From NCBI RefSeq assembly GCF_003265345.1, contig NZ_QFWW01000021.1, positions 1 through 64,000 of the forward strand: a stretch of DNA of 64,000 nt, written 5' to 3'. The stretch is from Lentzea terrae. GTDB lineage: Bacteria > Actinomycetota > Actinomycetes > Mycobacteriales > Pseudonocardiaceae. Position 1 is the stretch's first letter. The number at the start of each line of letters is the position of its first letter. The translations under genes were made by a program, and so were the position numbers. Shown piece by piece: positions 1 through 8,329 of this stretch. Under the pieces are notes generated by a model. The model had not been told where the DNA came from. It ran no database searches and saw nothing but the letters and a program-made list of their open reading frames with translations.

Positions 1-71
1 TGGGCACTGCTGCGCGATGGCCGGGAGTTCCATCGCTCACCACAGCTCACGGCCCAAGTCGCTTGACACGA

Positions 72-509
72 TCATTGAAACTCCCGTGGGTAGACGACGG
101 CGATGCTGCCGTCGATGTGGAGTACGTCGACTGTGCTTCCGGCGGGGATGACGAGGGACTCGTCGTACGGGCGAGCCGTCCAGTCCTCGCTGCGGATGCG
201 CACCAGACCGTCGTGCCCGTTCACCTCACGCAGCACGTAGCCGGACGCGCCGATCAACGCGTCGACGCCGAACCGTTCGAGCCGCGGCTGCAGCATCATT
301 CGCCGCGCCCACGGCCTGACCAGCAGAACACCCGCGGCCGACACAACGCTGAACACCACGAGCTGGCCGGGAACCGGCAGGCCGACCGCCGCCGCACCAG
401 CCGTGACGAACCCCGCGACCGCGAGCATGCCGAGTGCCGCTGTCAGCGAGAAGATCTCGGCGATGGCCAGCACGAGCGCGATGATCAGCCAGATGAGCCA
501 GGGATCCAT
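72..509 (-). CDS. NfeD-like membrane protein with C-terminal OB-fold domain
   Basis: The 145-residue protein starts with two or three closely packed hydrophobic segments (about residues 3-28, 28-45 and 48-66). A soluble beta-rich tail (about residues 85-143) matches the NfeD C-terminal OB-fold pattern, with a G-x-x-G-Y-V-L-R opening and a V-D-V-L-x-x-D-G-S strand near the end. The ATG start is supported by a strong GGAGGAGGG ribosome binding site seven bases upstream. NfeD proteins normally work with membrane proteases or SPFH/flotillin-type scaffold proteins in membrane quality control. No SPFH or ClpP-like partner lies inside the window, although one could sit just outside it at the left edge. 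The family call is from sequence pattern and the role from family knowledge. Confidence 0.8.
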   Translation of the reverse strand: MDPWLIWLIIALVLAIAEIFSLTAALGMLAVAGFVTAGAAAVGLPVPGQLVVFSVVSAAGVLLVRPWARRMMLQPRLERFGVDALIGASGYVLREVNGHDGLVRIRSEDWTARPYDESLVIPAGSTVDVLHIDGSIAVVYPREFQ

Positions 510-640
510 GGTGCGACCCTCCTCCGGTGGAGGTACGCCTCAACGTGTGACGTCTCTACACCATCGTCGATCCGATCTCGTCCGGCGGGAAGGCACCCGC
601 CCGGCCAGTTGGGCGGGCGTTGTCTGCCGGAGTCCGGCAA

Positions 641-1786
641 TCACGGCGCTGATTTCCGCTGAGGCCAGGCGAGCAGGCGTGCACCGAGCACCGCCACCTG
701 AAGCGTGAACGCCTGGGCGGGATCGTCGGCGCGGTAGCCGGTCAGTTCCCGGACACGATCGAGGCGGTAGGTGACCGTGCGAACGCCGACACCGAGGGCC
801 TTGGCGGTGGCGGTGGTGACGCGCCCGGAAGCGAAGTAGACGCCCAAGGTCTCCACCAGGCGTTCAGCTCCTCCACGGGCCCCGCGCAACGGCTCGAGAA
901 CCGCGGTGACGAGTTCGCCGAGCGCCGCGCTGTCCCGCAGAAGCACTTGATAGACCAGGAGATCCGCGGCTTTGACGAACCGTTCGCCCAGATCGAGCCG
1001 GTCGGCCAGGTCCAGAGCGTTGCGCGCTTGCTCGAAGGAACGGGCCGCACCACCGGGACCCGACTGCGGCTGACCGACGCCGACCCTCCACCTGGCGTTC
1101 CGCCCGACGACCTCGCCGACCTGCCGGGCGAACTCCTCAGGTGCACCACCGAGATCGTGCGGGACCACGCACACCAGGAGGCCCTCGCGGGCGGCGACGA
1201 GCACGTGGCGGGAGCTGAACCGCAGACTCATCGCGGCCTGGACGTTCGTCGTCGCCGTCCCCGACGTCACGAACGGCTCGGGCGCCCAGGCCGCCGCGAC
1301 CACGTTCTGGCCGGCGAGCCGCAGTCCGTACCGTTCAGCGCGTTCCGCGAGCTGGCCGACATCGCGTCCGGCCAAAAGGTCGTCGATGAACTCGCGGCGC
1401 AGCGACTCCTCGGTGCGCATCGTCCAGCGCTGGGTCTCCTCGTTCCCCTTGGTCAGCTCGCTGACTGCGTCCTCCGCGGCGCGGAACACGGCTTCACCGA
1501 CCTTCTTGACGGCCTCGGCGTTGTCCGCTGATTCAACGCCGGGCAAGGTCGTCCACGACCGCCAAGTCCGGGTCAGATGCTGCTCGATCAGCTGGCTCAG
1601 CGGCACACCGTGCTCGGCTGCCTCGGCACCCGCGTTGCGCAGCTGGTGCCGTTCATTGGTGGCGAGGGTTCTCTCCGTGACGCTGATCTCTCTCAGTGCC
1701 TGGAGGAACACCTGCAGATCCGCGGGCACTGCGGCCTGTGCTCGTCGCTTCGAGCGCCTGGTCTTGCCACCTCCGCTGCGTTGCAC
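641..1786 (-). CDS. PucR-type transcriptional regulator (PucR C-terminal helix-turn-helix)
   Basis: The protein has about 381 residues. The C-terminus carries the characteristic PucR helix-turn-helix: a run beginning T-L-G-V-Y-F, then a G-R-V-T-T-A-T-A-K-A-L-G helix and R-T-V-T-Y-R-L-D-R-V. The centre looks like the degenerate GGDEF-like domain of this family, and the N-terminal 100 residues are helical. An upstream ATG at 1915 would overlap the preceding gene heavily. I prefer the GTG at 1786, which has AAAGGA about 12 bases upstream and leaves a 32-base gap after the upstream membrane-protein gene. The two genes run in the same direction and may be co-transcribed. Family members usually control catabolic or secondary-metabolic genes. 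The target here is unknown and there is no sign that it controls the NRPS operon. Confidence 0.82.
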   Translation of the reverse strand: MQRSGGGKTRRSKRRAQAAVPADLQVFLQALREISVTERTLATNERHQLRNAGAEAAEHGVPLSQLIEQHLTRTWRSWTTLPGVESADNAEAVKKVGEAVFRAAEDAVSELTKGNEETQRWTMRTEESLRREFIDDLLAGRDVGQLAERAERYGLRLAGQNVVAAAWAPEPFVTSGTATTNVQAAMSLRFSSRHVLVAAREGLLVCVVPHDLGGAPEEFARQVGEVVGRNARWRVGVGQPQSGPGGAARSFEQARNALDLADRLDLGERFVKAADLLVYQVLLRDSAALGELVTAVLEPLRGARGGAERLVETLGVYFASGRVTTATAKALGVGVRTVTYRLDRVRELTGYRADDPAQAFTLQVAVLGARLLAWPQRKSAP

Positions 1787-1818
1787 TGGTGACCACCATC
1801 CTTTGTGGAGGCTCGATT

Positions 1819-2874
1819 TCAGGCGGCGAGTTTCTCGGACGCGGAACCGGCGTATCGCTGCACCATGAGGTCTTGGACTTCGTTGCGCGCCACTCGTCGC
1901 GCTCGACTGAAGCACTCCATGAGTTCCGCCGAGATGCGCTGGGGATTCTTACCGCGGATTCCGTCGGTCAGCTCGATGCCGGTGGCGACACCATCCGCGT
2001 CCACCGTCACCGAGACGGACTCGTCGGCGGTGGATGCGGTGCCGCGTGCGGTCGCGAGCAGGTGCAGCATCTCGTGGTAGAGCTCGCGTTCCCGTTCGAT
2101 CGCGGTCTCGACCCGCTGCTCCCACGACGTCTTTCGCAGGCGCAGCAACTCGCACAACACGGCCGCATCCTGCGTGGGGACGGTCCAGCGACCCGAAGAG
2201 GTGTGCAGCACCAGAGCAAGAGCATCATCGCTGCTGCTGCTCTTCGTGGTGACCGACACGTCACGAAGGTTGCGGAAGGACACTCCCGCGTCGAGCCAGC
2301 TGCCGGACACGCGGATCGTCCAGTCGACCCGATCGGTCCCGATCGCGATGCGGGACAGACGACCGCGGAACACGAGCCGCAGCGGGGTGGCACCCAGCTC
2401 GGGCACCGGTGAGGCGAGCAGCGCACGATGTGCCCTCCGCGAGAGCGACCACGCCGAGCCCGCGCTCAGCACGCCGACGGCGAGCAACGCCTTCACCACC
2501 ACGGCGGTCCCGGTCGCGGACCGCACCGCGATGCCGAAGCCGGGAACCACACCGAGCACCAGCTGGCTGCCGGTCATCAGCACCGTCGCGGGAAACCAGG
2601 ACGCGGGATCGGTCAGTCCGTCGCGGCGCAACCACACCACGAGCGCGATGACGGACAGGAAGGCCGCGAGAACCGGAATCGCCGACCACCACGGCATCGC
2701 GGAGACATCAAGGCGGGGGAGCAGCGCGAAGGTCAAGCAGACCAACCCGATCAACGCGGGCAACCCCGCCATCGAGAGCAGGACGAGCGTTCTCGCCCGG
2801 TGCCAGCGGGCTGCCAGCGCGATGGCCACCTGCGGACTGTCGATCATCGGAATCATGCGCGGAACGAACACCAC
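1819..2874 (-). CDS. Membrane protein with C-terminal YbaB/EbfC-like domain
   Basis: The protein has about 351 residues. Four hydrophobic helices lie in the first 170 residues. A soluble PH-like or beta-rich middle follows (about 180-255), then a helical segment E-R-E-R-E-L-Y-H-E-M leading into V-S-V-T-V-D-A-D-G-V-A-T and I-R-G-K-N-P-Q-R-I-S-A-E-L, which fits the YbaB/EbfC nucleoid-protein fold. YbaB is normally a free dimeric DNA-binding protein of about 100 residues, so attachment to a membrane anchor is unusual. Two adjacent GTG codons (2874 and 2871) sit six and nine bases after GAGG on the coding strand. An ATG at 2856 is the alternative start. The gene precedes the PucR-type regulator by 32 bases. 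The YbaB assignment is by eye and moderately confident, and the function is unknown. Confidence 0.65.
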   Translation of the reverse strand: MVFVPRMIPMIDSPQVAIALAARWHRARTLVLLSMAGLPALIGLVCLTFALLPRLDVSAMPWWSAIPVLAAFLSVIALVVWLRRDGLTDPASWFPATVLMTGSQLVLGVVPGFGIAVRSATGTAVVVKALLAVGVLSAGSAWSLSRRAHRALLASPVPELGATPLRLVFRGRLSRIAIGTDRVDWTIRVSGSWLDAGVSFRNLRDVSVTTKSSSSDDALALVLHTSSGRWTVPTQDAAVLCELLRLRKTSWEQRVETAIERERELYHEMLHLLATARGTASTADESVSVTVDADGVATGIELTDGIRGKNPQRISAELMECFSRARRVARNEVQDLMVQRYAGSASEKLAA

Positions 2875-3336
2875 GACACACCTCACCCCAAGAGACCCAG
2901 CGGCATGAACGCCTTGCAAGACAAGAGAAAGAAGAGCAACTCGGTATCCGAGTGCCCACCAGGCAGGACGAACGCGCGGATCAGCGTTCGGGCGGGTGTC
3001 CCGTCTTGCCGGACCGGGGAGAGGAGAACGCGAAGGACGATCGCAGCCGGGGCATGGCACCTCAAGTCGCGTAGCCGCCGCCACCGTGTTGTGACGAGCG
3101 GGCCGACCAGGCTTCCCGGCGCTCCACCCATCAAGATGCCGTAAAAACACGTCGGAGGCAAACCCCAGGTGACGTGGATGCTCAGGTTGAGCTGGCAACC
3201 GACGCGCAAAGACGGCGTAAAGATTGCGTCGGAGCTGGGTCTGTCCAGGTATTGATGAGACGTGGCGCGCTGAGGAGCCGCGCGTCATCGCTCGGTCTCG
3301 CCGGGTGCGTCCTGGACCCCTGCGTGGTGGAGCTTG
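2875..3336. other. Divergent intergenic region without a convincing gene
   Basis: About 460 bases separate the leftward membrane-protein gene from the rightward potassium-uptake genes. Open frames here are short and have no recognisable family pattern. A 7-bp inverted repeat, CCGACGC at 3199-3205 and GCGTCGG at 3226-3232, could be an operator or a leader hairpin for the TrkH gene. Promoters for both directions should lie here. I see no riboswitch consensus that I can defend. Confidence 0.4.
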
Positions 3337-4698
3337 GTGACGTCGCTGTCGAAACCAGCGTTCCTGAGGCGACGGTTGGTGCCGAGCCTGCGGCATCCCG
3401 CGCGAGTCGTGGTGCTGGCGTTCGCCGTGGCGACACTGATCGGTACGGCGCTGCTGATGCTGCCGATGGCGACGGAGTCCGGTGCCGGCACCGATCCGGT
3501 CGCGGCGCTGTTCACCGCGGTGTCGGCGATCTGCGTGACGGGACTCGTCGTGGTGGACACCCCGACGCACTGGTCGACCTTCGGCGAGGTGGTGGTGCTC
3601 GCCCTGATCCAGGTCGGCGGCTTCGGCATCATGACGCTCGCCTCGCTGCTGACCTTGCTGGTCTCGCGCCGCCTCGGCCTGCGGATGCAGCTCACGGCCC
3701 AGGCGGAGACCAAGACCCTCGGGCTCGGTGACGTCCGCACCGTGATCGGTGGCGTGATCGTGGTGAGCTTGGTCGTCGAGGCGGTGACGGCGGTCTTTCT
3801 GGGGCTGCGGTTCCTGATCGGGTACGGAGAATCCCCGGCGCGGGCCGCCTACCTGGGGATCTTCCACGCGGTGTCGGCGTTCAACAACGCCGGGTTCGCG
3901 CTGTACACCGACAGCATGGTCGGGTTCGCAGCGGATCCGTGGATCTGCCTGCCCATCCTGTTCGCCGTCATCGTCGGAGGACTCGGCTTTCCGGTCATCT
4001 TCGAGCTCGTGCGCAGGCGCAACCGGAAGAGGTGGTCTCTGCACACGCGGATCACGGTTCCGGTCTACTTCGGATTGCTGGCGCTCGGCACGCTCGCGGT
4101 CCTGGTGCTCGAGTGGGGCAACACCCTCGGCAAGCTCGACGTGCACCACAAACTGCTGGCAGGCGTCTTCCACGGCGTCATGCCCCGCACCGCGGGCTTC
4201 AACAGCCTCAACGTCGGTGCCATGCAACCGTCCACACTGCTCATCAACGACGTGCTGATGTTCATCGGCGGCGGCAGCGCCGGCACGGCGGGCGGTATCA
4301 AGGTGACCACTTTCGCCCTGCTCGGCTTCGTCATCCTCGCCGAGATCCGCGGCGAGCCGACAGTGCACGTGATGAACCGGCGGCTCACCGACCAGGTGCA
4401 GCGCCAAGCGCTGACCGTGGCCCTGCTCGGCGTCGGAGCCGTGATGGCCGGCACGATCACGCTGCTGTCGATCAGCCCGTTCCCCCTCGACGACCTGCTG
4501 TTCGAGACGACGTCAGCATTCGGCACCGTCGGCATGTCCACCGGCATCACCGCCCAGCTGCCCGCCGCCGGTCAGCTCGTCCTGATCGCGTTGATGTTCA
4601 TCGGCAGACTCGGACCGATCACTCTCGCGTCCGCGCTCGCCCTGCGCGACCGCGCTCGGCGCTACGAACTCCCCGAGGAGCGACCTGTTGTCGGATAA
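3337..4698 (+). CDS. TrkH/KtrB-family potassium uptake membrane subunit
   Basis: This 453-residue polytopic membrane protein has the four pore-loop repeats of the TrkH/KtrB family. They appear in order as S-A-I-C-V-T-G-L, S-A-F-N-N-A-G-F, P-R-T-A-G-F-N-S and S-A-F-G-T-V-G-M-S-T, each with the filter glycine. The loop before the fourth repeat carries the G-G-G-S-A-G-T-A-G-G-I-K stretch. Such proteins conduct K+, usually with Na+ or H+ dependence, and are gated by a cytoplasmic RCK ring (KtrA/TrkA). The GTG at 3337 follows GGAG by four bases. A TTG at 3334 is possible but too close to that site. The gene overlaps the KtrA gene by 11 bases, so the two are translationally coupled and form one transporter. 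Confidence 0.93.
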   Translation: MTSLSKPAFLRRRLVPSLRHPARVVVLAFAVATLIGTALLMLPMATESGAGTDPVAALFTAVSAICVTGLVVVDTPTHWSTFGEVVVLALIQVGGFGIMTLASLLTLLVSRRLGLRMQLTAQAETKTLGLGDVRTVIGGVIVVSLVVEAVTAVFLGLRFLIGYGESPARAAYLGIFHAVSAFNNAGFALYTDSMVGFAADPWICLPILFAVIVGGLGFPVIFELVRRRNRKRWSLHTRITVPVYFGLLALGTLAVLVLEWGNTLGKLDVHHKLLAGVFHGVMPRTAGFNSLNVGAMQPSTLLINDVLMFIGGGSAGTAGGIKVTTFALLGFVILAEIRGEPTVHVMNRRLTDQVQRQALTVALLGVGAVMAGTITLLSISPFPLDDLLFETTSAFGTVGMSTGITAQLPAAGQLVLIALMFIGRLGPITLASALALRDRARRYELPEERPVVG

Positions 4699-5350
4699 GC
4701 AAACCTCACGGGTGGTCGTGGTGGGCCTGGGCCGCTTCGGCAGCTCACTGGCGCTCGAACTCACCGCCCGCGGAACCGAGGTCCTCGGCATCGACTCCAA
4801 CCCCAAGATCGTCCAGCAGCACGCGCAGGAACTCACCCACGCCGTCGTCGCCGACACCACCGACCCGGAGGTGATGAGACAGCTCGGCGTCGACCAGTTC
4901 CAGCGAGCCGTCGTCGGCATCGGAACCGACCTCGAAGCCAGCATCCTCACCACCGCCCTGCTGGTGGACTTCGACATCCCCCACATCTGGGCCAAGGCCG
5001 TCAGCCGTCAGCACGGTCGCATCCTGCAACGCATGGGCGCGCACCACGTGGTGCTGCCCGAGCACGAGATGGGCGAGCGCGTCGCCCACCTCGTAACCGG
5101 CAGAATGCTCGACTTCATCGAGTTCGAGGACGACTACGCGATGGTCAAGACCCGCGCCCCGGCAGAGGCCGTCGGTATGCCGCTGGACCAGAGCCGTCTG
5201 CGGTCCAAGTACGGAGTGACAGTGGTCGGAGTGAAGCGACCGGGCGAAGGCTTCTCCTACGCCACCGCAGACACCGTGATCAACCGAGGCGACGTGCTGA
5301 TCCTGGCCGGCCGGACCTCCGAGGTCGAACGCGTGGCCGACCTCACCTGA
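4688..5350 (+). CDS. KtrA/TrkA-family potassium channel regulatory (RCK) subunit
   Basis: The 220-residue cytosolic protein has an N-terminal Rossmann RCK_N domain with the nucleotide loop G-L-G-R-F-G-S-S from about residue 13 and an acidic residue after the second strand (G-I-D-S-N). A C-terminal RCK_C domain covers about residues 140-220. It should form the octameric gating ring that binds ATP/ADP or NAD(H), and in many actinobacteria and firmicutes c-di-AMP, and controls the preceding TrkH/KtrB subunit. The TTG start is chosen because GAGGAG lies seven bases upstream and the reading frame has no better start. The coding end overlaps a leftward integrase remnant by eight bases, which marks an old insertion boundary. 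Confidence 0.92.
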   Translation: MSDKQTSRVVVVGLGRFGSSLALELTARGTEVLGIDSNPKIVQQHAQELTHAVVADTTDPEVMRQLGVDQFQRAVVGIGTDLEASILTTALLVDFDIPHIWAKAVSRQHGRILQRMGAHHVVLPEHEMGERVAHLVTGRMLDFIEFEDDYAMVKTRAPAEAVGMPLDQSRLRSKYGVTVVGVKRPGEGFSYATADTVINRGDVLILAGRTSEVERVADLT

Positions 5351-5647
5351 CATCGGTAGAACAACCCCACCGGAGCAGGATGTGGCGGCGGAGCATGCTG
5401 CGGTAGTTGTCGATGGTGCGTGTGTCGAGGTCGAGCGCGGCGAACCAGATGGTGACCAATTCGGCGAGGGTCGTCTTGCCCCGGGCGGGGCCGAGCCAGG
5501 TGTTGCGGCGTTGGTCGCTCTCGATGTCGTTGGCGTGGTTCTCGGCGGCCAGCTTGGTAGCGAAGCCGGGATGGACGCGGTGCGTCCGTCGCCGGTGTAG
5601 TAGCGGACGCGCCAGGAGTTCTTGCCGATCTGCTCTGTCCAGGCCAT
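5343..5647 (-). pseudogene. Truncated, frameshifted tyrosine recombinase (integrase N-terminal part)
   Basis: The leftward frame opens with an ATG at 5647 behind a GGAG site and reads M-A-W-T-E-Q-I-G-K-N-S-W-R-V-R-Y. This is the AP2-like/SAM-like N-terminal arm found in actinobacterial integrases. Near 5575 the sense switches frame and continues as A-A-E-N-H-A-N-D-I-E, then L-A-E-L-V-T-I-W-F-A-A-L and Y-R-S-M-L-R-R-H-I-L, the core-binding domain. The frame ends at 5343, where it runs into the 3' end of the KtrA gene. The whole catalytic domain is missing. This is a dead remnant of an integrated element. Confidence 0.75.
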
Positions 5648-6121
5648 GTCGATCTCCGCGGTGGATGGGGTGGTGACATGTGTCTGGTGTGCGCCTCCTG
5701 TGGTCGAGACGCAACTTGATCTGTGCCTGTGTCATATCCACGTACGGCTGCCGTTCCCATGCGAGCCACGGCACTTGGCATTCGCTGTGTGACGCTGGGT
5801 CCTAAACGGACAATTGGCGGGATTTACTCCATTCGGACTCTATGGTGTGTGGTTGGCGTTAGCTAGCGTTCCAGCGGGTACGCCGGGTAACTCTGCGATC
5901 ATCGGAGGGTGATCGCTCGGCGGGGCTGGGGGGTCATACTGATGTTGCGTGCTGTGGAGCCGCTTCATAGATCGTTGGTCTCGATCGTCTTTGTCGCTCA
6001 ATCGTCATCAGGGCGTTTTGGCGGCCATTGCCGGTTGTCCGAGACCGGCTGACTCATCCCGTTCGGTCCGGCCGATCATGGAAGCTCCATCAGCCACCGC
6101 GCTTGCACAATTTCGGCCGTG
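5648..6121. other. Non-coding stretch between integrase remnant and decayed gene
   Basis: About 470 bases have no frame that I can assign to a family. The composition is less GC-rich around 5790-5860 than in neighbouring genes, which fits either a promoter region or eroded foreign DNA. No tRNA or direct-repeat attachment site could be recognised by eye. Confidence 0.35.
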
Positions 6122-6562
6122 ATGGAGTCTGCTGCGTTCCTCGAATCGGTGATCAACGAGTTCCTGGCCGACGTCTACGACGGCTAGGAGAGTTACCTCG
6201 GACAGATCTCCACAGATCACCGGCGAAGCTCGGCGAGCATTGGGACAGGACCGGGCGTGGGGAAAGACCACAGCGGGAGTCCGCGTTGGACAAGTACAAC
6301 AGTGCTCTGAAGATCTGCGGCGCGCGCAAGATCTTCAAGGGCGATCCGACCTATCTCGCGGCCAAGTCCCTGATCGACCTGCGGCACTGGCTGACCCACT
6401 ACAAACCGGCCTTCATCACGTCGATGCATGGACGGTTGGTTTCCCGACAATGCACTGAGCGCCGACTGCACTAAATGGGCTTCAGCGACCGCCGCCGAGT
6501 TCGTCGACCTCTTGTCGATCGGCTCGGGCTCTCTGCATTGCTCTACCAACAAGATGGCCAAG
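6122..6562 (+). pseudogene. Decayed gene of unknown function, multiple frameshifts
   Basis: Pieces of one protein can be read in successive frames. They are M-E-S-A-A-F-L-E-S-V-I-N-E-F-L-A-D followed by a stop at about 6185, then L-D-K-Y-N-S-A-L-K and S-L-I-D-L-R-H-W-L-T-H-Y-K-P (about 6285-6425), and after a further shift W-F-P-D-N-A-L-S-A-D-C-T-K-W-A (about 6432-6560). The order and spacing resemble a hypothetical-protein family seen in actinobacteria with an R-H-x-L-x-H-Y-K-P core and a C-x-x-W-A motif near the end. At least one stop and two frame changes rule out a functional product. The function of the family is unknown to me. Confidence 0.55.
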
Positions 6563-6580
6563 TCCATAATCCACGAGGTA

Positions 6581-6614
6581 GTAGTCGCACAGGGATGGTC
6601 GGTGCGACAACTAC
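6581..6614 (+). promoter_or_regulatory. Imperfect inverted repeat just upstream of the haloperoxidase gene
   Basis: GTAGTCGCAC (6581-6590) can pair with GTGCGACAACTAC (6602-6614) if three bases bulge out. The repeat ends 22 bases before the haloperoxidase ATG and just before its GGGGAGG site. It could be an operator or a leader hairpin. It could also be chance or a relic of the decayed gene it partly overlaps. Confidence 0.25.
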
Positions 6615-6636
6615 AGGGACACGGGGAGGTTCCACA

Positions 6637-8145
6637 ATGCTGTCTTTCATCAAACGCCGCTCGTTACGCCGGTTCGGAGTGCTTGCCGCCACTGCGGTCA
6701 CGCTAGCGGGGACGCTACAGGCTGTCGCGCCGCCCGGCGCGGCGCTCGCGGCCGCGCCGTCTGATCACGTCGTCTTCTGGAATGACGTGCTGTTGCAGGC
6801 ATACCGGGACGCTGGCGGGGCGCCCGGCCCGTTGGCTCGCGCCGGGGCAATGATGCACGTCGCGATGTACGACGCGGCAAATTCGATCCTGTGCGCGCGG
6901 CGGGAGGCCGACTGCCTCGGCCAGCCGTACGTCATCAAGGTGGCCGGCGGCGGCGACTTCGACACCGCACTCGACTACGCCGCGCACGACACACTGAAGG
7001 CTCTCTTCGGGGACAAGTTCGGCGCCAAGCTGACGGAGGCCCAGAGCGGTACCCCGGCGTCGCCGCAGCAGGCAGCCGGCCAGTCGGTCGGCAAGCAGGC
7101 TGCCCAGGCCATCGTGCAGAACCGGACGAACGACGGCTCCGCGAACCAGACGCCCTACACGTTCCAGCCCACGCCGGGCGCATTCCAGCGGACCGTCCAG
7201 GGGCAGGAGCCGGCAACGCCGAACTGGGGTGCCGTCCGGCCGTTCACGATGACCAGCGGATCCCAGTTCCGGCCCCCGCTGCCCGGCGGCGCCACCACCT
7301 ACCAGCAACTGCTCACCAGCTCGATCTACACCGAGCAGTTCAACGAGGTGAAGAGCCTCGGCGAGCGGACCTCGACGATCCGGACGCCGGACCAGACGGA
7401 CGCCGCCTTCTTCTGGGCCAACGATCTGGACGGCACGTACAAGCCGCCGGGCCAGATCTTCGCACACACCCAGCTCGTCGCCCGCGACCAGCACGTGCCG
7501 GTCGAGTCGAAGGTCAAGCTGTTCGCCCAGGTCGCGCTCGCCATGGCCGACGCGTCGATTCTCGCCTGGGACCGCAAGTACCTCGGCACGATCGACCTGT
7601 GGCGGCCCGAGACCGCGATCCAGGCGCAGAACGACGGCAACCCGGACACCATGCAGGATCCGGCGTGGAAGCCGCTCTCCCAGGACCGCAACGGCGTTTC
7701 CTTCTCGCCGAACTTCCCCGCCTACGTGTCGGGCCACGCCACGTTCGCATACACCTGGGCGGCCGTCATGCGGCACTGGTTCGGCCGAGACGACATCGCG
7801 TACACCGGCACCACCGAGGACCCGCACAAGATCAGCACGGAGCGGCATTTCGACAGCTTCACTGACGCCGCCGACGAGAACGCGCACAGCCGCCTCTGGC
7901 TCGGGGTGCACTGGCACTTCGACGCCGACTCCGTGCTGAACCCTGGCACCGAGCTCGGTGACTGGTCGGTGGACCACTCGCTGCTCTACAACACCTCCGA
8001 CACCGAGCTGCTGTACCTGCACCGCGACGGCGTCACCGACCCGGAGGAGTGTGACAACACGGGCCGGCAAATCTCAAACGAGCACCGCTGGGAGTTCTGG
8101 CGCTGCGACATCGACGGCCAGTCGTTCGACCTGTACGTCCACTGA
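6637..8145 (+). CDS. Secreted vanadium-dependent haloperoxidase / PAP2-superfamily protein
   Basis: The 502-residue protein has an N-terminal export signal: K-R-R-S-L-R-R, a hydrophobic run and an Ala-rich cleavage region near residue 40. The arginine-rich start could be a Tat signal. The vanadate/phosphate pocket of the chloroperoxidase-PAP2 superfamily is present as K314 and R323 (D-L-W-R-P-E-T-A-I), S365-G-H367 (Y-V-S-G-H-A-T-F), and R419 with H425 (S-R-L-W-L-G-V-H-W). The Lys-Arg spacing is nine residues, two longer than in the common form. Family members halogenate substrates with peroxide or act as phosphatases, and sequence alone does not separate these. The ATG at 6637 follows GGGGAGG. 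It is the only intact gene among eroded neighbours, so acquired DNA is possible. A tailoring role for the nearby NRPS peptide is only speculation. Confidence 0.85.
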   Translation: MLSFIKRRSLRRFGVLAATAVTLAGTLQAVAPPGAALAAAPSDHVVFWNDVLLQAYRDAGGAPGPLARAGAMMHVAMYDAANSILCARREADCLGQPYVIKVAGGGDFDTALDYAAHDTLKALFGDKFGAKLTEAQSGTPASPQQAAGQSVGKQAAQAIVQNRTNDGSANQTPYTFQPTPGAFQRTVQGQEPATPNWGAVRPFTMTSGSQFRPPLPGGATTYQQLLTSSIYTEQFNEVKSLGERTSTIRTPDQTDAAFFWANDLDGTYKPPGQIFAHTQLVARDQHVPVESKVKLFAQVALAMADASILAWDRKYLGTIDLWRPETAIQAQNDGNPDTMQDPAWKPLSQDRNGVSFSPNFPAYVSGHATFAYTWAAVMRHWFGRDDIAYTGTTEDPHKISTERHFDSFTDAADENAHSRLWLGVHWHFDADSVLNPGTELGDWSVDHSLLYNTSDTELLYLHRDGVTDPEECDNTGRQISNEHRWEFWRCDIDGQSFDLYVH

Positions 8146-8155
8146 CCGCACCACA

Positions 8156-8196
8156 CCGATTGGCAGGCCATCCGTTTCGGGTGACCTGCCAATCGG
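8156..8196 (+). terminator. Perfect 12-bp inverted repeat after the haloperoxidase gene
   Basis: CCGATTGGCAGG (8156-8167) and CCTGCCAATCGG (8185-8196) pair perfectly around a 17-base loop, beginning 11 bases after the haloperoxidase stop codon. There is no T-run after the stem. Stems without U-tracts are common transcription stops or mRNA 3'-end stabilisers in actinobacteria. Confidence 0.6.
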
Positions 8197-8329
8197 CGAC
8201 GTGATGCCCACGGCAAGCTGTGCGCGGGTGCGTGCCACGCCCTGGTGATGGGTGTGAAACTCCCAGTGCGTCCCAGGTGCGGGTAGCGCGTTCTTCATGC
8301 ACGTGACGAACGGTGCTCCGACGTGGTTC

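Noticed and set aside
2875..4407. N-terminal extension of the YbaB-domain membrane protein to 4407
   Set aside because: The extension runs antisense through the TrkH gene and is low-complexity. A ribosome binding site supports the start at 2874.
6475..6636. Earlier start for the haloperoxidase
   Set aside because: The extra 54 residues are read from the decayed upstream gene and would bury the signal peptide. The ATG at 6637 has a strong ribosome binding site.
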